Shown here in pieces: positions 16,428-25,617 of a stretch of 64,000 nt of DNA. A program made the translations under genes and the position numbers. Under the pieces are notes generated by a model. It was not told where the DNA came from. It saw only the letters and a program-made list of their open reading frames with translations, and did not search any database. The first letter of the stretch is position 1, and every line of letters begins with the position of its first letter. Source of the DNA: Bradyrhizobium algeriense. GTDB lineage: Bacteria > Pseudomonadota > Alphaproteobacteria > Rhizobiales > Xanthobacteraceae. The stretch spans positions 372,001-436,000 of the forward strand of contig NZ_PYCN01000002.1 in NCBI RefSeq assembly GCF_003062295.1, written 5' to 3'.

Positions 16428-19400
16428 TTAGATCAGGAGCGGCGTCCTCAAGTCGAGCGTCAAAGGGAATTCATTTGTGCGTTCCTCGGGCGGCGGGTCG
16501 ATCTTGCCCGGAGTGTGGCCGTGATCCTGAAACCGGGCCAACCGCCGGGCTTCCGCCTCATAGGAATTGACCGGCTTGGTATCATAGCTGCGCCCGCCGG
16601 GATGGGCGACGTGGTAGACGCAGCCGCCGAGCGAGCGGCCGTTCCAGGTGTCAATCAAGTCAAATGTCAGCGGGGCGTGAACCGGAATGGTCGGATGCAG
16701 CCCCGAGGCCGGCTGCCAGGCCTTGAAACGGACGGCGGCAACGGCCTCGCCGGAACGTCCCGTCGGCGTCATCGGCATCCGCCGGCCGTTGCAGGTCACG
16801 ACATGGCGGCCTTCGACGAAGCCGGTCGCCTTGACCTGCAGCCGCTCCACGGAAGAATCGACATACCGCACGGTGCCGCCGGCCGAGCCCTCTTCGCCGA
16901 GCACGTGCCATGGCTCCAGCGCCTGCCGCAATTCGAGCGCGACGCCGCCATGATGGACGCGGCCGAACGCCGGAAAACGAAACTCGAGCTGGGCGGAGTA
17001 CCATTCCGGCGAGAACTCGTAGCCGGATTGCCGGAGCTCATCGAGCACGCCGAGAAAATCCTCCCAGAGGAAATGCGGCAGCATGAAGCGATCGTGCAGC
17101 GCCGTACCCCAGCGCACGAACTTGCCTTGTTGGGGTTCGCGCCAGAGCTTTGCGATCAGCGCGCGGATCAATAATTGCTGCGCCAGCGACATCCTGGGAT
17201 CGGGAGGCATTTCGAGCGCGCGGAATTCGACCAGCCCGAGGCGGCCGGTCGGCCCATCCGGCGAATAGAGCTTGTCGATGCAGATTTCGGCGCGATGGGT
17301 ATTGCCTGTTATGTCGACGAGGATGTGCCGGAACAGCCGGTCGACCAGCCACAGCGGGGCCTCGATATCGGCCGGCGGCACATGCGCCAGCGCGACTTCC
17401 AGTTCGTAGAGTCCGTCGTGCCGGGCCTCGTCGATGCGCGGGGCCTGGCTGGTCGGGCCGATGAACATGCCGGAGAACAGATAGGACAGCGACGGATGGC
17501 GCTGCCAGTACAGAACGAGGCTCTTCAGCAAATCAGGGCGCCGCAGGAACGGCGAATCCTGCGGCGTCGAGCCGCCGACCACGACGTGATTGCCGCCGCC
17601 GGTGCCGGTGTGGCGGCCATCGACCAGAAAACGGTTGGCGCCGAGCCGGACTTTTGCGGCGTCATCATACAGGCCGAAGGTGATATCGACCGCCTCGCGC
17701 CAGTTTTGCGCCGGCTGGACGTTGATCTCGATGACGCCGGGATCGGGCGTCACCTTGATTACTTCGACGCGCGGATCGTAGGGCGGACCATAGCCCTCGA
17801 CATGAACCGGGATTTGCAGTTCCTCGGCAGTCGCTTCCACCGCCGTAATCAGTTCGAAATAGTCTTCAACCTTTTCGACCGGCGGCATGAATACGCACAA
17901 AACGCCATCGCGGACTTCGACCGACGTCGCCGTACGCACCGGCTTGGGCTTCGGTTTCGGCTTCGGCTTCGGCTTCGGCTTCGGCTTCGGCGCCAATTTT
18001 GACGGCACGTCTTCTGCCGCAGCGTCCTTGTCTTCGACGGCCAATTCGAGCCGCGGCTCCATCGGATCCTGCTCGACGACATAAGGGTATTCTTCCGGCG
18101 GGACATGCGGCAACGATGCCATCGGCAGCCGCAGACCGAGCGGAGAGTCGCCCGGTATCAGAAACAGATGGCCGCGCCGAAGCTGCCAGCACTCGCTCAT
18201 CCAGCCAGAACCGTCAGCGCCCGCGTGCTGAACCGGCAGCACGAAGCCCTTGGGCTTGTTGAGCCCCTCATCGAACACCCGCGCCATGCGCGAGCGCTCT
18301 TCCGCGTCGGCCAGCTTGGAGTCGCTGGGATCGACATTCACCGGCAAGGCCGCTTCGCTTTGCAGCCAATGCACGGGGTCCTCATACGCCGGCATCACGT
18401 AATCAAGTTCGAGGCCGAGCCGCCTGGCGATGCCTTCCATCAGTTTTTGAGCGTCCGCGATACCGGCCTTGCGCGGGCTGTCGATCTTCGCGATCAGCTC
18501 GGCGTTCTTCCAGATCGGCACGCCGTCCTTGCGCCAATAGAGGCCGAAGGCCCAGCGCGGCAGGCTTTCGCCCGGATACCATTTGCCCTGCCCGTAATGC
18601 AGCAGCCCGCCCGGCGCAAAGCGGGCCTGCAGCTTGCGGATCAGTTCGTCCGCCAGCGCCTGCTTGGTCGGGCCGATGGCGGCAATGTTCCATTCCGGTG
18701 ATTCCAGATCGTCGACCGAAACGAAGGTCGGCTCGCCGCCCATGGTCAGCCGCACGTCGTCGCGGTTGAGATCGGCGTCGACTTGCTCGCCGAGCGCATC
18801 GAGACGGGCCCAGGATTCGTCGGAGAACGGGCGCGTGATCCGCGGCGCCTCGCGGATGCGCCGGACGCTCATCTCGAAGCCGAAATCGACATTGGCAAAG
18901 CCGGCGCTGCCCGAGATCGGCGCTGCCGATCGGTAGTGCGGCGTGGCGGCGACGGGGATGTGCCCCTCGCCCGTCAGCATGCCGGAGGTGACGTCGAACC
19001 CGATCCAGCCGGCGCCCGGCAGATAGACTTCGGCCCAGGCGTGCAGATCGGTAAAATCGCTTTCGACCTCGCGCGGGCCCTCGACCGGATCAATGTCGGG
19101 ACGCAACTGCATGAGATAGCCGGAGACAAAGCGCGCCGCGAGGCCGAGATGGCGGAAGATATGGATCAACAGCCACGCCGAGTCGCGGCACGACCCGGAG
19201 CCGGAAGCCAGCGTCTCTTCCGGCGTCTGAATGCCCGGCTCCATCCGGATGACATAGCTGATCTTTTTCTGCAGTTGCGCGTTGAGTTCGACCAGGAAAT
19301 TGACGGTGCTGTCGGCCTCGCGCGGAATCTCCTTCAAGTACGCCGCGAACAGCGGCCCCTGCTCTGACGTCGCGAGATACGGCGCAAGCTCGGTCTTCAG

Positions 19401-19727
19401 ATCGTTGGTGTACTGAAACGGAAAAGAGGTGGCGTAACCCTCGACAAAGAAGTCGAAGGGATTGACGACCGTCATCTGCGCGGTGAAGTCGACTTCGATC
19501 TTCAGCTCGGACGCCTTTTCCGGAAACACGAATCGCGCCAGCCAGTTGCCTTGCGGATCCTGCTGCCAGTTCACGAAATGATTTGTCGGCGTGACCTTGA
19601 GCGAATAGCTCAGGATCGGCGTGCGCGTATGCGGCGCCGGGCGCAGGCGAACGGTTTGCGGGCCGAGATCGATCGGTCGGTCGTATTTGTAGTGCGTGAC
19701 GTGGTGTAGTGCGACGAAGATCGACAC
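16428..19727 (-). CDS. Large transglutaminase-like protein with DUF2126
   Basis: 1099 residues, the first gene of the operon. N-terminal transglutaminase fold with the triad C180 ([10 protein letters not shown]), H229 (DLHAWAEVY) and D245 (GFDVTSG). The large remainder matches the DUF2126 type ([14 protein letters not shown] near 330, [19 protein letters not shown] near 385, and a C-terminal [19 protein letters not shown]). A proline-lysine run, A-P-(KP)8, near residue 585 marks a flexible linker between halves. It probably acts with the two downstream gene products on a shared, unknown peptide or amide substrate. Confidence 0.9.
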   Translation of the reverse strand: MSIFVALHHVTHYKYDRPIDLGPQTVRLRPAPHTRTPILSYSLKVTPTNHFVNWQQDPQGNWLARFVFPEKASELKIEVDFTAQMTVVNPFDFFVEGYATSFPFQYTNDLKTELAPYLATSEQGPLFAAYLKEIPREADSTVNFLVELNAQLQKKISYVIRMEPGIQTPEETLASGSGSCRDSAWLLIHIFRHLGLAARFVSGYLMQLRPDIDPVEGPREVESDFTDLHAWAEVYLPGAGWIGFDVTSGMLTGEGHIPVAATPHYRSAAPISGSAGFANVDFGFEMSVRRIREAPRITRPFSDESWARLDALGEQVDADLNRDDVRLTMGGEPTFVSVDDLESPEWNIAAIGPTKQALADELIRKLQARFAPGGLLHYGQGKWYPGESLPRWAFGLYWRKDGVPIWKNAELIAKIDSPRKAGIADAQKLMEGIARRLGLELDYVMPAYEDPVHWLQSEAALPVNVDPSDSKLADAEERSRMARVFDEGLNKPKGFVLPVQHAGADGSGWMSECWQLRRGHLFLIPGDSPLGLRLPMASLPHVPPEEYPYVVEQDPMEPRLELAVEDKDAAAEDVPSKLAPKPKPKPKPKPKPKPKPVRTATSVEVRDGVLCVFMPPVEKVEDYFELITAVEATAEELQIPVHVEGYGPPYDPRVEVIKVTPDPGVIEINVQPAQNWREAVDITFGLYDDAAKVRLGANRFLVDGRHTGTGGGNHVVVGGSTPQDSPFLRRPDLLKSLVLYWQRHPSLSYLFSGMFIGPTSQAPRIDEARHDGLYELEVALAHVPPADIEAPLWLVDRLFRHILVDITGNTHRAEICIDKLYSPDGPTGRLGLVEFRALEMPPDPRMSLAQQLLIRALIAKLWREPQQGKFVRWGTALHDRFMLPHFLWEDFLGVLDELRQSGYEFSPEWYSAQLEFRFPAFGRVHHGGVALELRQALEPWHVLGEEGSAGGTVRYVDSSVERLQVKATGFVEGRHVVTCNGRRMPMTPTGRSGEAVAAVRFKAWQPASGLHPTIPVHAPLTFDLIDTWNGRSLGGCVYHVAHPGGRSYDTKPVNSYEAEARRLARFQDHGHTPGKIDPPPEERTNEFPLTLDLRTPLLI
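17941..17988 (-). repeat. Hexanucleotide microsatellite coding for (Lys-Pro)8
   Basis: Eight 6-base units, mostly GGCTTC on the plus strand, with single changes in the first and third units. They encode a KP repeat inside the 1099-residue protein. Changes in copy number would keep the reading frame, so linker length can vary without breaking the protein. Confidence 0.9.
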
Positions 19728-19835
19728 GGACCGGAGACTCCAGCGGCTTTTTTAAGCAGAACACTGGTTCCGGGTAGGATCAAGCATTAACAACGGGCAC
19801 GTGGTGCCTACGGGAAGTGCGGAACATTTGACGCT

Positions 19836-19961
19836 GTCATTCCGGGATGGTCCGAAGGACCAGACCTCAGATGCGCAATTGCGCATCGGGGAATCTCGAG
19901 GTTCCCCGATGCGCAATTGCGCATCTGAGGTTCGATGCTTCGCATCGCCCCGGAACGACGG
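19836..19961. repeat. Dispersed palindromic intergenic element, copy 1
   Basis: Begins GTCATTCCGGGATGGTCC and ends CGCCCCGGAACGACGG. Its core at 19865-19930 is a 66-bp palindrome with only one mismatched pair, containing GATGCGCAATTGCGCATC twice around TCTCGAGG. Related copies lie at 27153-27227 and 30769-30896. It sits between the 3' end of the UxaA-family gene and the 5' end of the DUF2126 gene. It codes for nothing, and transcripts would fold into a long hairpin. Confidence 0.88.
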
Positions 19962-19970
19962 ATCAATCAC

Positions 19971-21494
19971 TCACATCGTCGCGCCAAGCACCCACGGCGC
20001 GAACTCCGCACCGCCGAAGTCAAAGCTCTCGCTCTTGGTCGGCTGGCCGGATGCCGTTTTCAGCATCAGCTCGAAAATGCGCTGGCCGCATTGCTGCACA
20101 CTTTCCTCGCCGTCGAGGATGGTGCCGCAATTGACGTCCATGTCATCTTCCATCCGCTTGTACATCGGCGTGTTGGTCGCGAGCTTGATCGAGGGGGCGG
20201 GCTTGCAGCCGAACACGCTGCCGCGCCCCGTGGTGAAGCAGACCATGTTGGCGCCGCCGGCCACCTGCCCGGTCGCGGCGACCGGATCGTAGCCGGGCGT
20301 GTCCATGAAGACAAAGCCCTTCTTGGTGATCGGCTCGGCGTAGTTCAGCACGTCGACCAGATTGGTGCTACCGGCCTTCGCCATTGCGCCCAATGATTTT
20401 TCCAGGATCGTGGTGAGGCCGCCGGTCTTGTTGCCGGGGCTCGGATTGGCGTTCATCTCGGCGCCTTCGCGTTTGGTGTATTCCTCCCACCAGCGCATCA
20501 GGCCGACAAGCTTTTCGCCGACTTCGCGGCTGACCGCGCGGCGGGTCAGGAGATGCTCGGCGCCGTAGGTTTCCGGCGTCTCGGACAGGATCACCGTGCC
20601 GCCGTGGGCAACCAGGAGATCGCTCGCCGCCCCCAGTGCCGGATTGGCCGACACGCCGGAGTAACCATCGGAGCCGCCGCATTGCAGCGCTACCGTCAAT
20701 TCGCTGGCCGGCACCGGCTCGCGCTTCACTTTATTGGCGTCGGTCAGCGCTTCCTTCACGAAAGCGATGCCGGCTTCCACCGTCTTGCGGGTGCCGCCGA
20801 CTTCCTGGATGTCCATCGCGCGCAGCCGGCCGGCCAGTTTCTGTTCCTGCATCAGGCCGCCGATCTGGTTGACCTCGCAGCCCAGCCCCAGCACCACGAC
20901 GGCAGAAAAGTTCACATGCCGCGCGTAGCCACCCAGCGTCCGGCGGAGCAGCGCCAGCGGTTCGTCCTGCGTCATGCCGCAGCCGGTCTTGTGGGTCAGC
21001 GCCACCACGCCGTCGACATTCGGGAAATCGGCCAGCGGGTTATCGCCGGTAAATGGATTCTTCTTGAACATGTCGGCGACGATGCCGGCGACATGGGCGC
21101 TGCAGTTCACCGAGGTGAGAATGCCGATATAATTGCGCGTTGCCACCCGTCCGTCTGCGCGGCGAATGCCGTCGAAGGTCGCGGGCAGATCGAAGTTCGG
21201 CACCGGCTTGACGTCGACGCCATAGGCATAGTCCTTGGCGAAATCGCCCATGCCGCAGTTTTGAGTATGCACATGCTGGCCCGGTGCAATCGGCACGGTG
21301 GCAAAGCCGATGATCTGACCGTAGCGGCGTACCGGCTCGCCCACGGCGATCGGCTTGATCGCCACCTTGTGGCCCGCCGGAATCCGCTCGACCGTGGTGA
21401 CGCCATCGGCCACCACCATGCCGGGCGGCAGGCTCGAGCGCGCGATCAGGACGCCGTCGTCAGGATGCAGGCGAATGACGGGTGCCGGGGTCAT
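19971..21494 (-). CDS. UxaA-family sugar-acid dehydratase (altronate/galactarate dehydratase-like)
   Basis: 507 residues. The N-terminal 100 or so form an SAF-like domain (HPDDGVLIARSSLPPG, HVHTQNCGMGDF). The catalytic part has the family blocks NYIGILTSVNCSAHVA near 122, HKTGCGM near 168, GLGCEVNQI, QCGGSDGYSGVSANPALG near 270 and MDTPGYDPVAATGQVAGGANMV in the C-terminal third. These enzymes dehydrate aldonates or aldarates at an Fe site. The exact substrate is not decidable from sequence. It is the last gene of a three-gene operon with an aldolase and an LDH2 dehydrogenase. Confidence 0.88.
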   Translation of the reverse strand: MTPAPVIRLHPDDGVLIARSSLPPGMVVADGVTTVERIPAGHKVAIKPIAVGEPVRRYGQIIGFATVPIAPGQHVHTQNCGMGDFAKDYAYGVDVKPVPNFDLPATFDGIRRADGRVATRNYIGILTSVNCSAHVAGIVADMFKKNPFTGDNPLADFPNVDGVVALTHKTGCGMTQDEPLALLRRTLGGYARHVNFSAVVVLGLGCEVNQIGGLMQEQKLAGRLRAMDIQEVGGTRKTVEAGIAFVKEALTDANKVKREPVPASELTVALQCGGSDGYSGVSANPALGAASDLLVAHGGTVILSETPETYGAEHLLTRRAVSREVGEKLVGLMRWWEEYTKREGAEMNANPSPGNKTGGLTTILEKSLGAMAKAGSTNLVDVLNYAEPITKKGFVFMDTPGYDPVAATGQVAGGANMVCFTTGRGSVFGCKPAPSIKLATNTPMYKRMEDDMDVNCGTILDGEESVQQCGQRIFELMLKTASGQPTKSESFDFGGAEFAPWVLGATM

Positions 21495-21580
21495 TGGGGT
21501 ACCTCCTCAGGGTTGGCGAGTAGCGAGTGGCGAATTGAACAATCCGCGCCTCGCCACTCCCTATTTCGTGCCTTCGCCGC

Positions 21581-22360
21581 TTACGCCTTCCCGGCCGAAT
21601 CCTTGCGAGTCTGGTTCACCTGCATCCTGGCGTAGGTCGACATCAGCCCAACTTCGTTCGACAGCGTCACGAGCTTGAAGCCCATGTTGATGGCGCGCAC
21701 CGCGCCTTCGGCGCCGGAGCAGTGGATGCCGGGGTTGAGGCCACGCGTGCCGCATTCCTTGGCGATCTTCTCGTAGATCTTGAGGATCTCCGGCTCGTCG
21801 CGGTCGAGCTTCGGCACCAGGCCATAGGAGAAGCCGAGGTCGGACGGGCCGATATAGACGCCGTCGATGCCCTCGACGTCGAGGATCGATTCCATGTTCT
21901 CGACCGCGGTCCTGGTCTCCATCATCGGCAGCAGCACGATCTCGTCGTTGGCCGTCTGCTGGTAGGAGCCGGCCGAGCCGTACATGCCCGAGCGGATCGG
22001 GCCGTTGGAGCGCGTGCCCTTCGGCGGGTATTTTGCGTACTGAACGAGGTTCCTGGCTTCCTGCGGAGTGTTGATCATCGGGCAGATCACGCCATAGGCG
22101 CCGCCATCGAGCACCTTGCCGATGATGCCGGGCTCGTTCCAGGGCACGCGGACCATCGGGGTTACGGGATGGGCGTGCATCGACTGGAAGCATTGCACCA
22201 TCGAGAGGTAATCCTGCACGCCGTGCTGCATGTCGACGGTGACGCTGTCGAAGCCGCATTGCGCGATCACTTCGGCCGAGAAGCCGGACGGAATCGCGAG
22301 CCACGCGTTCACCACGGCTTTGCCCGAGGCCCATACTTTCTTGACGTTGTTGGTTGCCAT
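21581..22360 (-). CDS. HpcH/HpaI-family class II aldolase
   Basis: 259 residues with a TIM-barrel pyruvate-aldolase pattern: AWLAIPSGFSAEVIAQCGFD, VDMQHG (general-base His), MVRVPWNEPG (Arg), PMMETRTAVEN (metal Glu) and VDGVYIGPSDLG (metal Asp). Such enzymes split 2-keto-3-deoxy or 4-hydroxy-2-oxo acids to pyruvate and an aldehyde. The UxaA-family neighbour suggests a sugar-acid substrate. The nearby hpa cluster lacks its own hpaI, so this gene could instead supply the 4-hydroxy-2-oxoheptanedioate aldolase step. It starts 51 bases after the LDH2 gene. Confidence 0.88.
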   Translation of the reverse strand: MATNNVKKVWASGKAVVNAWLAIPSGFSAEVIAQCGFDSVTVDMQHGVQDYLSMVQCFQSMHAHPVTPMVRVPWNEPGIIGKVLDGGAYGVICPMINTPQEARNLVQYAKYPPKGTRSNGPIRSGMYGSAGSYQQTANDEIVLLPMMETRTAVENMESILDVEGIDGVYIGPSDLGFSYGLVPKLDRDEPEILKIYEKIAKECGTRGLNPGIHCSGAEGAVRAINMGFKLVTLSNEVGLMSTYARMQVNQTRKDSAGKA

Positions 22361-22411
22361 TGATCGCTTTCCCTTTGTGATCGTTACGATAGTTGGAGTT
22401 CGCGGAGTTGA

Positions 22412-23497
22412 TTAGCTGGCGGCGCGCTGGATGCTGGCCTCGCTGACGCCGACCTCGCGGGCCGTGTTGACGATCGCAGCCCAGGTATCATCCGGCAGCG
22501 GTACGCCGTTCCTGGTGCGCTCGGCGCGCATCTTGCGTTCGGGGTCGCCCGGGACCAGCACGGTATCGACGCCTGCGATCGGCTTGGTCTCCCGGATGAA
22601 GTCGGTATAGCGCGAGATTTCGTCGTCAAAGTAATTGCTGGTGTCGATCACTTTGGGGTCGACATAGAAGGCGAGCATGCCATTGGCGAACTGGCGGCCG
22701 CCCGAGGTGGCGCCGGTGCCGGTCAGAGCGCCGCCGAGCAGCTCGCAGATGAAGGCGAGACCCGAGCCCTTGTGTTCGCCGAACGCGCGGATCGCGCCCG
22801 TCCCCTTGGTATGGTCGCGCGGCCCGTCCGGGGTGTAGGGACCATAGAGCACGGACGGGTCCTCGCTCAGCGTGCCGTCGGAATCGACCAGCGCGCCGGT
22901 CGGCAGCTTCTTGCCGCCGCGGCTTGCCACCAGCACCTTGCCTTCGGCGACGATGGAGGTTGCGAAATCGAGCACGATCGGGTCCTGCCCCCGGCGCGGA
23001 ATGCCGACGCAATAGGGCGCAGTCGATAGCCGCTTCTGGACCCCGCCGAATGGCGCCACCAGCAGCGAGCCCGCGGCGTTGACGAAATGAACCGACACCA
23101 GCCCTTCGGCAGCGGCCATTTCGGCCCAGTCGCCGACGCGACCGATATGCCCGGCATTGCGCAGCGCAACCGCTGACAGCCCCGCCTTCTTGCACTTCTC
23201 GATCCCGGTCCGCACGGCGAACGGCGTCACGGTCTGGCCATAGCCGAACTTGCCATCGACCACGGCGAGCGACGGCGTATCGACGACAATCTCGGGGGTC
23301 TGGTTGGGAACGACGTTGCCGGTCTTTTTCCAGCGAATGTAGACCGGAACCCGGATCACGCCGTGGCTGTCATGTCCGGTGAGATTGGCCGTCGTGAGGT
23401 AGGTCGCGATGCGCCTGGCTTCCTCGGGCGAGGATTCCGAATGGGAAAAAACCTCTGCAACGAAATCGATCAGATTGTTGACTTTTATTGTGACCAT
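22412..23497 (-). CDS. LDH2-family malate/L-lactate/ureidoglycolate-type dehydrogenase
   Basis: 361 residues, the first gene of the operon. It shows the LDH2/malate dehydrogenase 2 pattern: HDSHGVIRVPVYI near 47, VDGKFGYGQ, LRNAGHIGRVGDWAEMAA near 120, the FVNAAG segment and RAFGEHKGSGLAFICELLGGALTG near 240. These are NAD(P)-dependent oxidoreductases acting on 2-hydroxy acids or sugar 2-keto acids. With the aldolase and UxaA-type dehydratase it suggests catabolism of an unidentified hydroxy or sugar acid. No transporter is in the operon. The distance of about 200 bases to hpaR leaves room for its own promoter. Confidence 0.88.
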   Translation of the reverse strand: MVTIKVNNLIDFVAEVFSHSESSPEEARRIATYLTTANLTGHDSHGVIRVPVYIRWKKTGNVVPNQTPEIVVDTPSLAVVDGKFGYGQTVTPFAVRTGIEKCKKAGLSAVALRNAGHIGRVGDWAEMAAAEGLVSVHFVNAAGSLLVAPFGGVQKRLSTAPYCVGIPRRGQDPIVLDFATSIVAEGKVLVASRGGKKLPTGALVDSDGTLSEDPSVLYGPYTPDGPRDHTKGTGAIRAFGEHKGSGLAFICELLGGALTGTGATSGGRQFANGMLAFYVDPKVIDTSNYFDDEISRYTDFIRETKPIAGVDTVLVPGDPERKMRAERTRNGVPLPDDTWAAIVNTAREVGVSEASIQRAAS

Positions 23498-23696
23498 ATC
23501 CGGATTTCAGCCCTGTCCTTGCATCGGGAAGCCTGCATGTCGGCGGCTAAACCCGAGAACTCCTGCACCGGTTTTCATGACCGGCTTGGCCGGCACTTGA
23601 TCGAAAAACCGCGCGCGTGTCTACCATTAGCCAAATGATTGCAATCATTTGCCGGCCCGCTATGCACCGGGCCACTAGCATCATGCAAATTTGCGC

Positions 23697-24233
23697 TTAC
23701 TCGTCGGGCCCGGCGTCGCCCTCGCCGGCCACTTCCATCGCGGCGAGGCTGCGCTCCAATTCGCCGAGCATGTCCTGCAGTTCAGCGAGCTTGCGCGCAC
23801 CATAGCGATTGGTGATCTCGGCGTAGATTGCTTCCGACGTCGGCGCGACGGCCTCGATCAGCTTCAACCCCTTGGACGAGATCGACACCTCTCCGCGGCG
23901 CAGATCGGCCTTGGCGGTCCGCCGCTCGATCAGGTCGCGCGCCTCGAGGTCGCGCAGGATTCGCGACAGGCTCGGCCCCAGCAAAAAGGCGACGCGCGCC
24001 AGTTCGGTCACCTCGATGGTGTCGACCGCCGTCAGCGCGCGCAGGATGCGCCATTGCTGTTCGGTCAAACCGTGGTTGCGCAAGGAGGGACGGAACTGGC
24101 GCATGACCGCTTCACGGGCGCGCAACAACGACATCGGCAGCGAACGAGAGAATTCACGCATCGGCGCGCGGCGGGGCTCCGACGTTCCGTCCGGGTCCGA
24201 ACGCGATCCATTCGGCGATTTCTTGCCTGCCAT
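23697..24233 (-). CDS. hpaR: MarR-family repressor HpaR of homoprotocatechuate degradation
   Basis: 178 residues from the ATG at 24233 (an upstream non-ATG start would add 21). The winged-helix core matches HpaR: LPMSLLRAREAVMRQFRPSL, HGLTEQQWRILRAL, a recognition-helix region around LGPSLSRILRDLEARDLIERR, and a basic wing. It is divergent from hpaH, and a perfect palindrome lies in the gap. HpaR proteins repress the meta-cleavage operon until 4-hydroxyphenylacetate or homoprotocatechuate binds. The N-terminal 25 residues are charged and probably disordered. Confidence 0.88.
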   Translation of the reverse strand: MAGKKSPNGSRSDPDGTSEPRRAPMREFSRSLPMSLLRAREAVMRQFRPSLRNHGLTEQQWRILRALTAVDTIEVTELARVAFLLGPSLSRILRDLEARDLIERRTAKADLRRGEVSISSKGLKLIEAVAPTSEAIYAEITNRYGARKLAELQDMLGELERSLAAMEVAGEGDAGPDE

Positions 24234-24323
24234 CTCTAATCGTCCGCCATCAGAAATCGTTGATCGAGAGAAGGATAAAGTTTTGCGCTGCAACAAGCAT
24301 CAAATCAGTTTGCCGGATATAAC

Positions 24324-24335
24324 TTAACATGTTAA
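24324..24335. promoter_or_regulatory. Palindromic operator for HpaR
   Basis: TTAACATGTTAA is a perfect 12-bp palindrome in an A+T-rich stretch, 46 bases before hpaH and 90 bases before hpaR. MarR-family dimers bind such palindromes, and the position would let it control both divergent promoters. Binding is inferred, not shown. Confidence 0.75.
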
Positions 24336-24381
24336 ACATATTTCAGCACCCTCTTTTTACCGAACGCCAGGCCGGACGCAG

Positions 24382-25188
24382 ATGGCCCTTTCCAGCGACG
24401 AAATCCGAAATGCCGCCGAGCGGCTCGATCGCGCCGAGAAGAGCCGCCAGCAGATCCGGCAGCTTTCGCTCGAATATCCCGGCATAACGATCGAAGATGC
24501 CTACGCTATTCAGAAAGCCTGGGTCGAGATGAAAGTCGCCCAGGGCCGCGTCGTGAAGGGTCACAAGATCGGCCTGACCTCGAAGGCGATGCAGAGCGCG
24601 CTCAACATCGACGAGCCTGATTCCGGCGTCCTGCTCGATGACATGTTCTTTGCCGATGGCGGGCTGGTGCCGTCAGACCGCTTCATCGCCACCCGCATCG
24701 AGGCCGAACTCGCCTTCGTGATGAAGTCGCGGCTTGCGGGGCCACACTGCACGATGTTCGACGTGCTCAACGCGACCGATTTTGTGGTGCCCGCACTTGA
24801 GATTCTGGATACGCGGGTTGAACGTGTCGATCCGCAGACCAAATCCACCCGCAAGATCTTCGACACCATCGCCGACAACGCGGCGAATGCCGGCATCGTG
24901 CTCGGCGGCCGCCCGATCCGGCCGATGGACGCCGACCTGCGCTGGATCGGTGCGCTCTGCTTCCGTAATGGCCAGCTCGAGGAAACCGGGCTAGCGGCCG
25001 GCGTTCTCAACCATCCCGCGACATCGGTAGCCTGGCTTGCAAACAAGATCGCGCCGAACGGGCTGGCACTGGAAGCCGGACAAGTGGTGCTGGCGGGATC
25101 GTTCATCCGCCCGATCGAGACCCGCAAGGGCGACACGATCCAGGCGGACTATGGACCTTACGGTTCCGTGAGCTGCTACTTCGCCTGA
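24382..25188 (+). CDS. hpaH: 2-oxo-hept-4-ene-1,7-dioate hydratase HpaH
   Basis: 268 residues of the fumarylacetoacetate-hydrolase-like hydratase fold. Family blocks are VVKGHKIGLTSKAMQ near 53, FIATRIEAELAFVM near 103 (metal-binding Glu pair), VVPALEILDTRVER and LAGSFIRPIETRKGD. HpaH adds water to 2-oxohept-4-ene-1,7-dioate in the homoprotocatechuate meta pathway. It is the first gene of the plus-strand operon under the HpaR operator and is followed 30 bases later by hpaF. A second, distant paralogue lies at 39822-40607. Confidence 0.9.
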   Translation: MALSSDEIRNAAERLDRAEKSRQQIRQLSLEYPGITIEDAYAIQKAWVEMKVAQGRVVKGHKIGLTSKAMQSALNIDEPDSGVLLDDMFFADGGLVPSDRFIATRIEAELAFVMKSRLAGPHCTMFDVLNATDFVVPALEILDTRVERVDPQTKSTRKIFDTIADNAANAGIVLGGRPIRPMDADLRWIGALCFRNGQLEETGLAAGVLNHPATSVAWLANKIAPNGLALEAGQVVLAGSFIRPIETRKGDTIQADYGPYGSVSCYFA

Positions 25189-25218
25189 TGCGTTAGGGAA
25201 GCCGGGAGTCATCGCAAC

Positions 25219-25617
25219 ATGCCGCACTTCACGATTGAATATTCAGGCAATCTCGATCGCCACGTCGACATGGGCGCGGTCGTGGACCTGGTCCGGAAGG
25301 CCGCGGTCGAGACCGGCATCTTCCCGCTTGGAGGTATTCGCGTCCGCGCCGTCAGGTGCGAGCACTATGCGATCGCCGACGGCCGCCAGGATTACAGCTT
25401 TCTCGACATGGTGCTGCGGCTCGGCGAAGGCCGCGACCTCGCCACCCGCAAGAAGGCCGGCGAACATATATTCAGGGCCTTGTCGGCCTACCTTGAGCCG
25501 GTGTTCGCGAACCAAAAATTCGCGCTGTCGTTCGACATGCAGATCAACGACAAGGAAACAAGCTGGAAACGCAACAACATCCACGAAGCTCTGAAAGTGG
25601 AGGCTCTCCATGGATAA
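25219..25617 (+). CDS. hpaF: 5-carboxymethyl-2-hydroxymuconate delta-isomerase HpaF
   Basis: 132 residues beginning MPHFTIEYSGNL. Pro2, exposed after Met removal, is the expected catalytic base of this tautomerase-superfamily enzyme. It converts 5-carboxymethyl-2-hydroxymuconate into its oxo isomer. Length and the C-terminal QINDKETSWKRNNIHE fit HpaF. The last eight bases overlap the start of hpaE, so the two are translationally coupled. Confidence 0.9.
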   Translation: MPHFTIEYSGNLDRHVDMGAVVDLVRKAAVETGIFPLGGIRVRAVRCEHYAIADGRQDYSFLDMVLRLGEGRDLATRKKAGEHIFRALSAYLEPVFANQKFALSFDMQINDKETSWKRNNIHEALKVEALHG

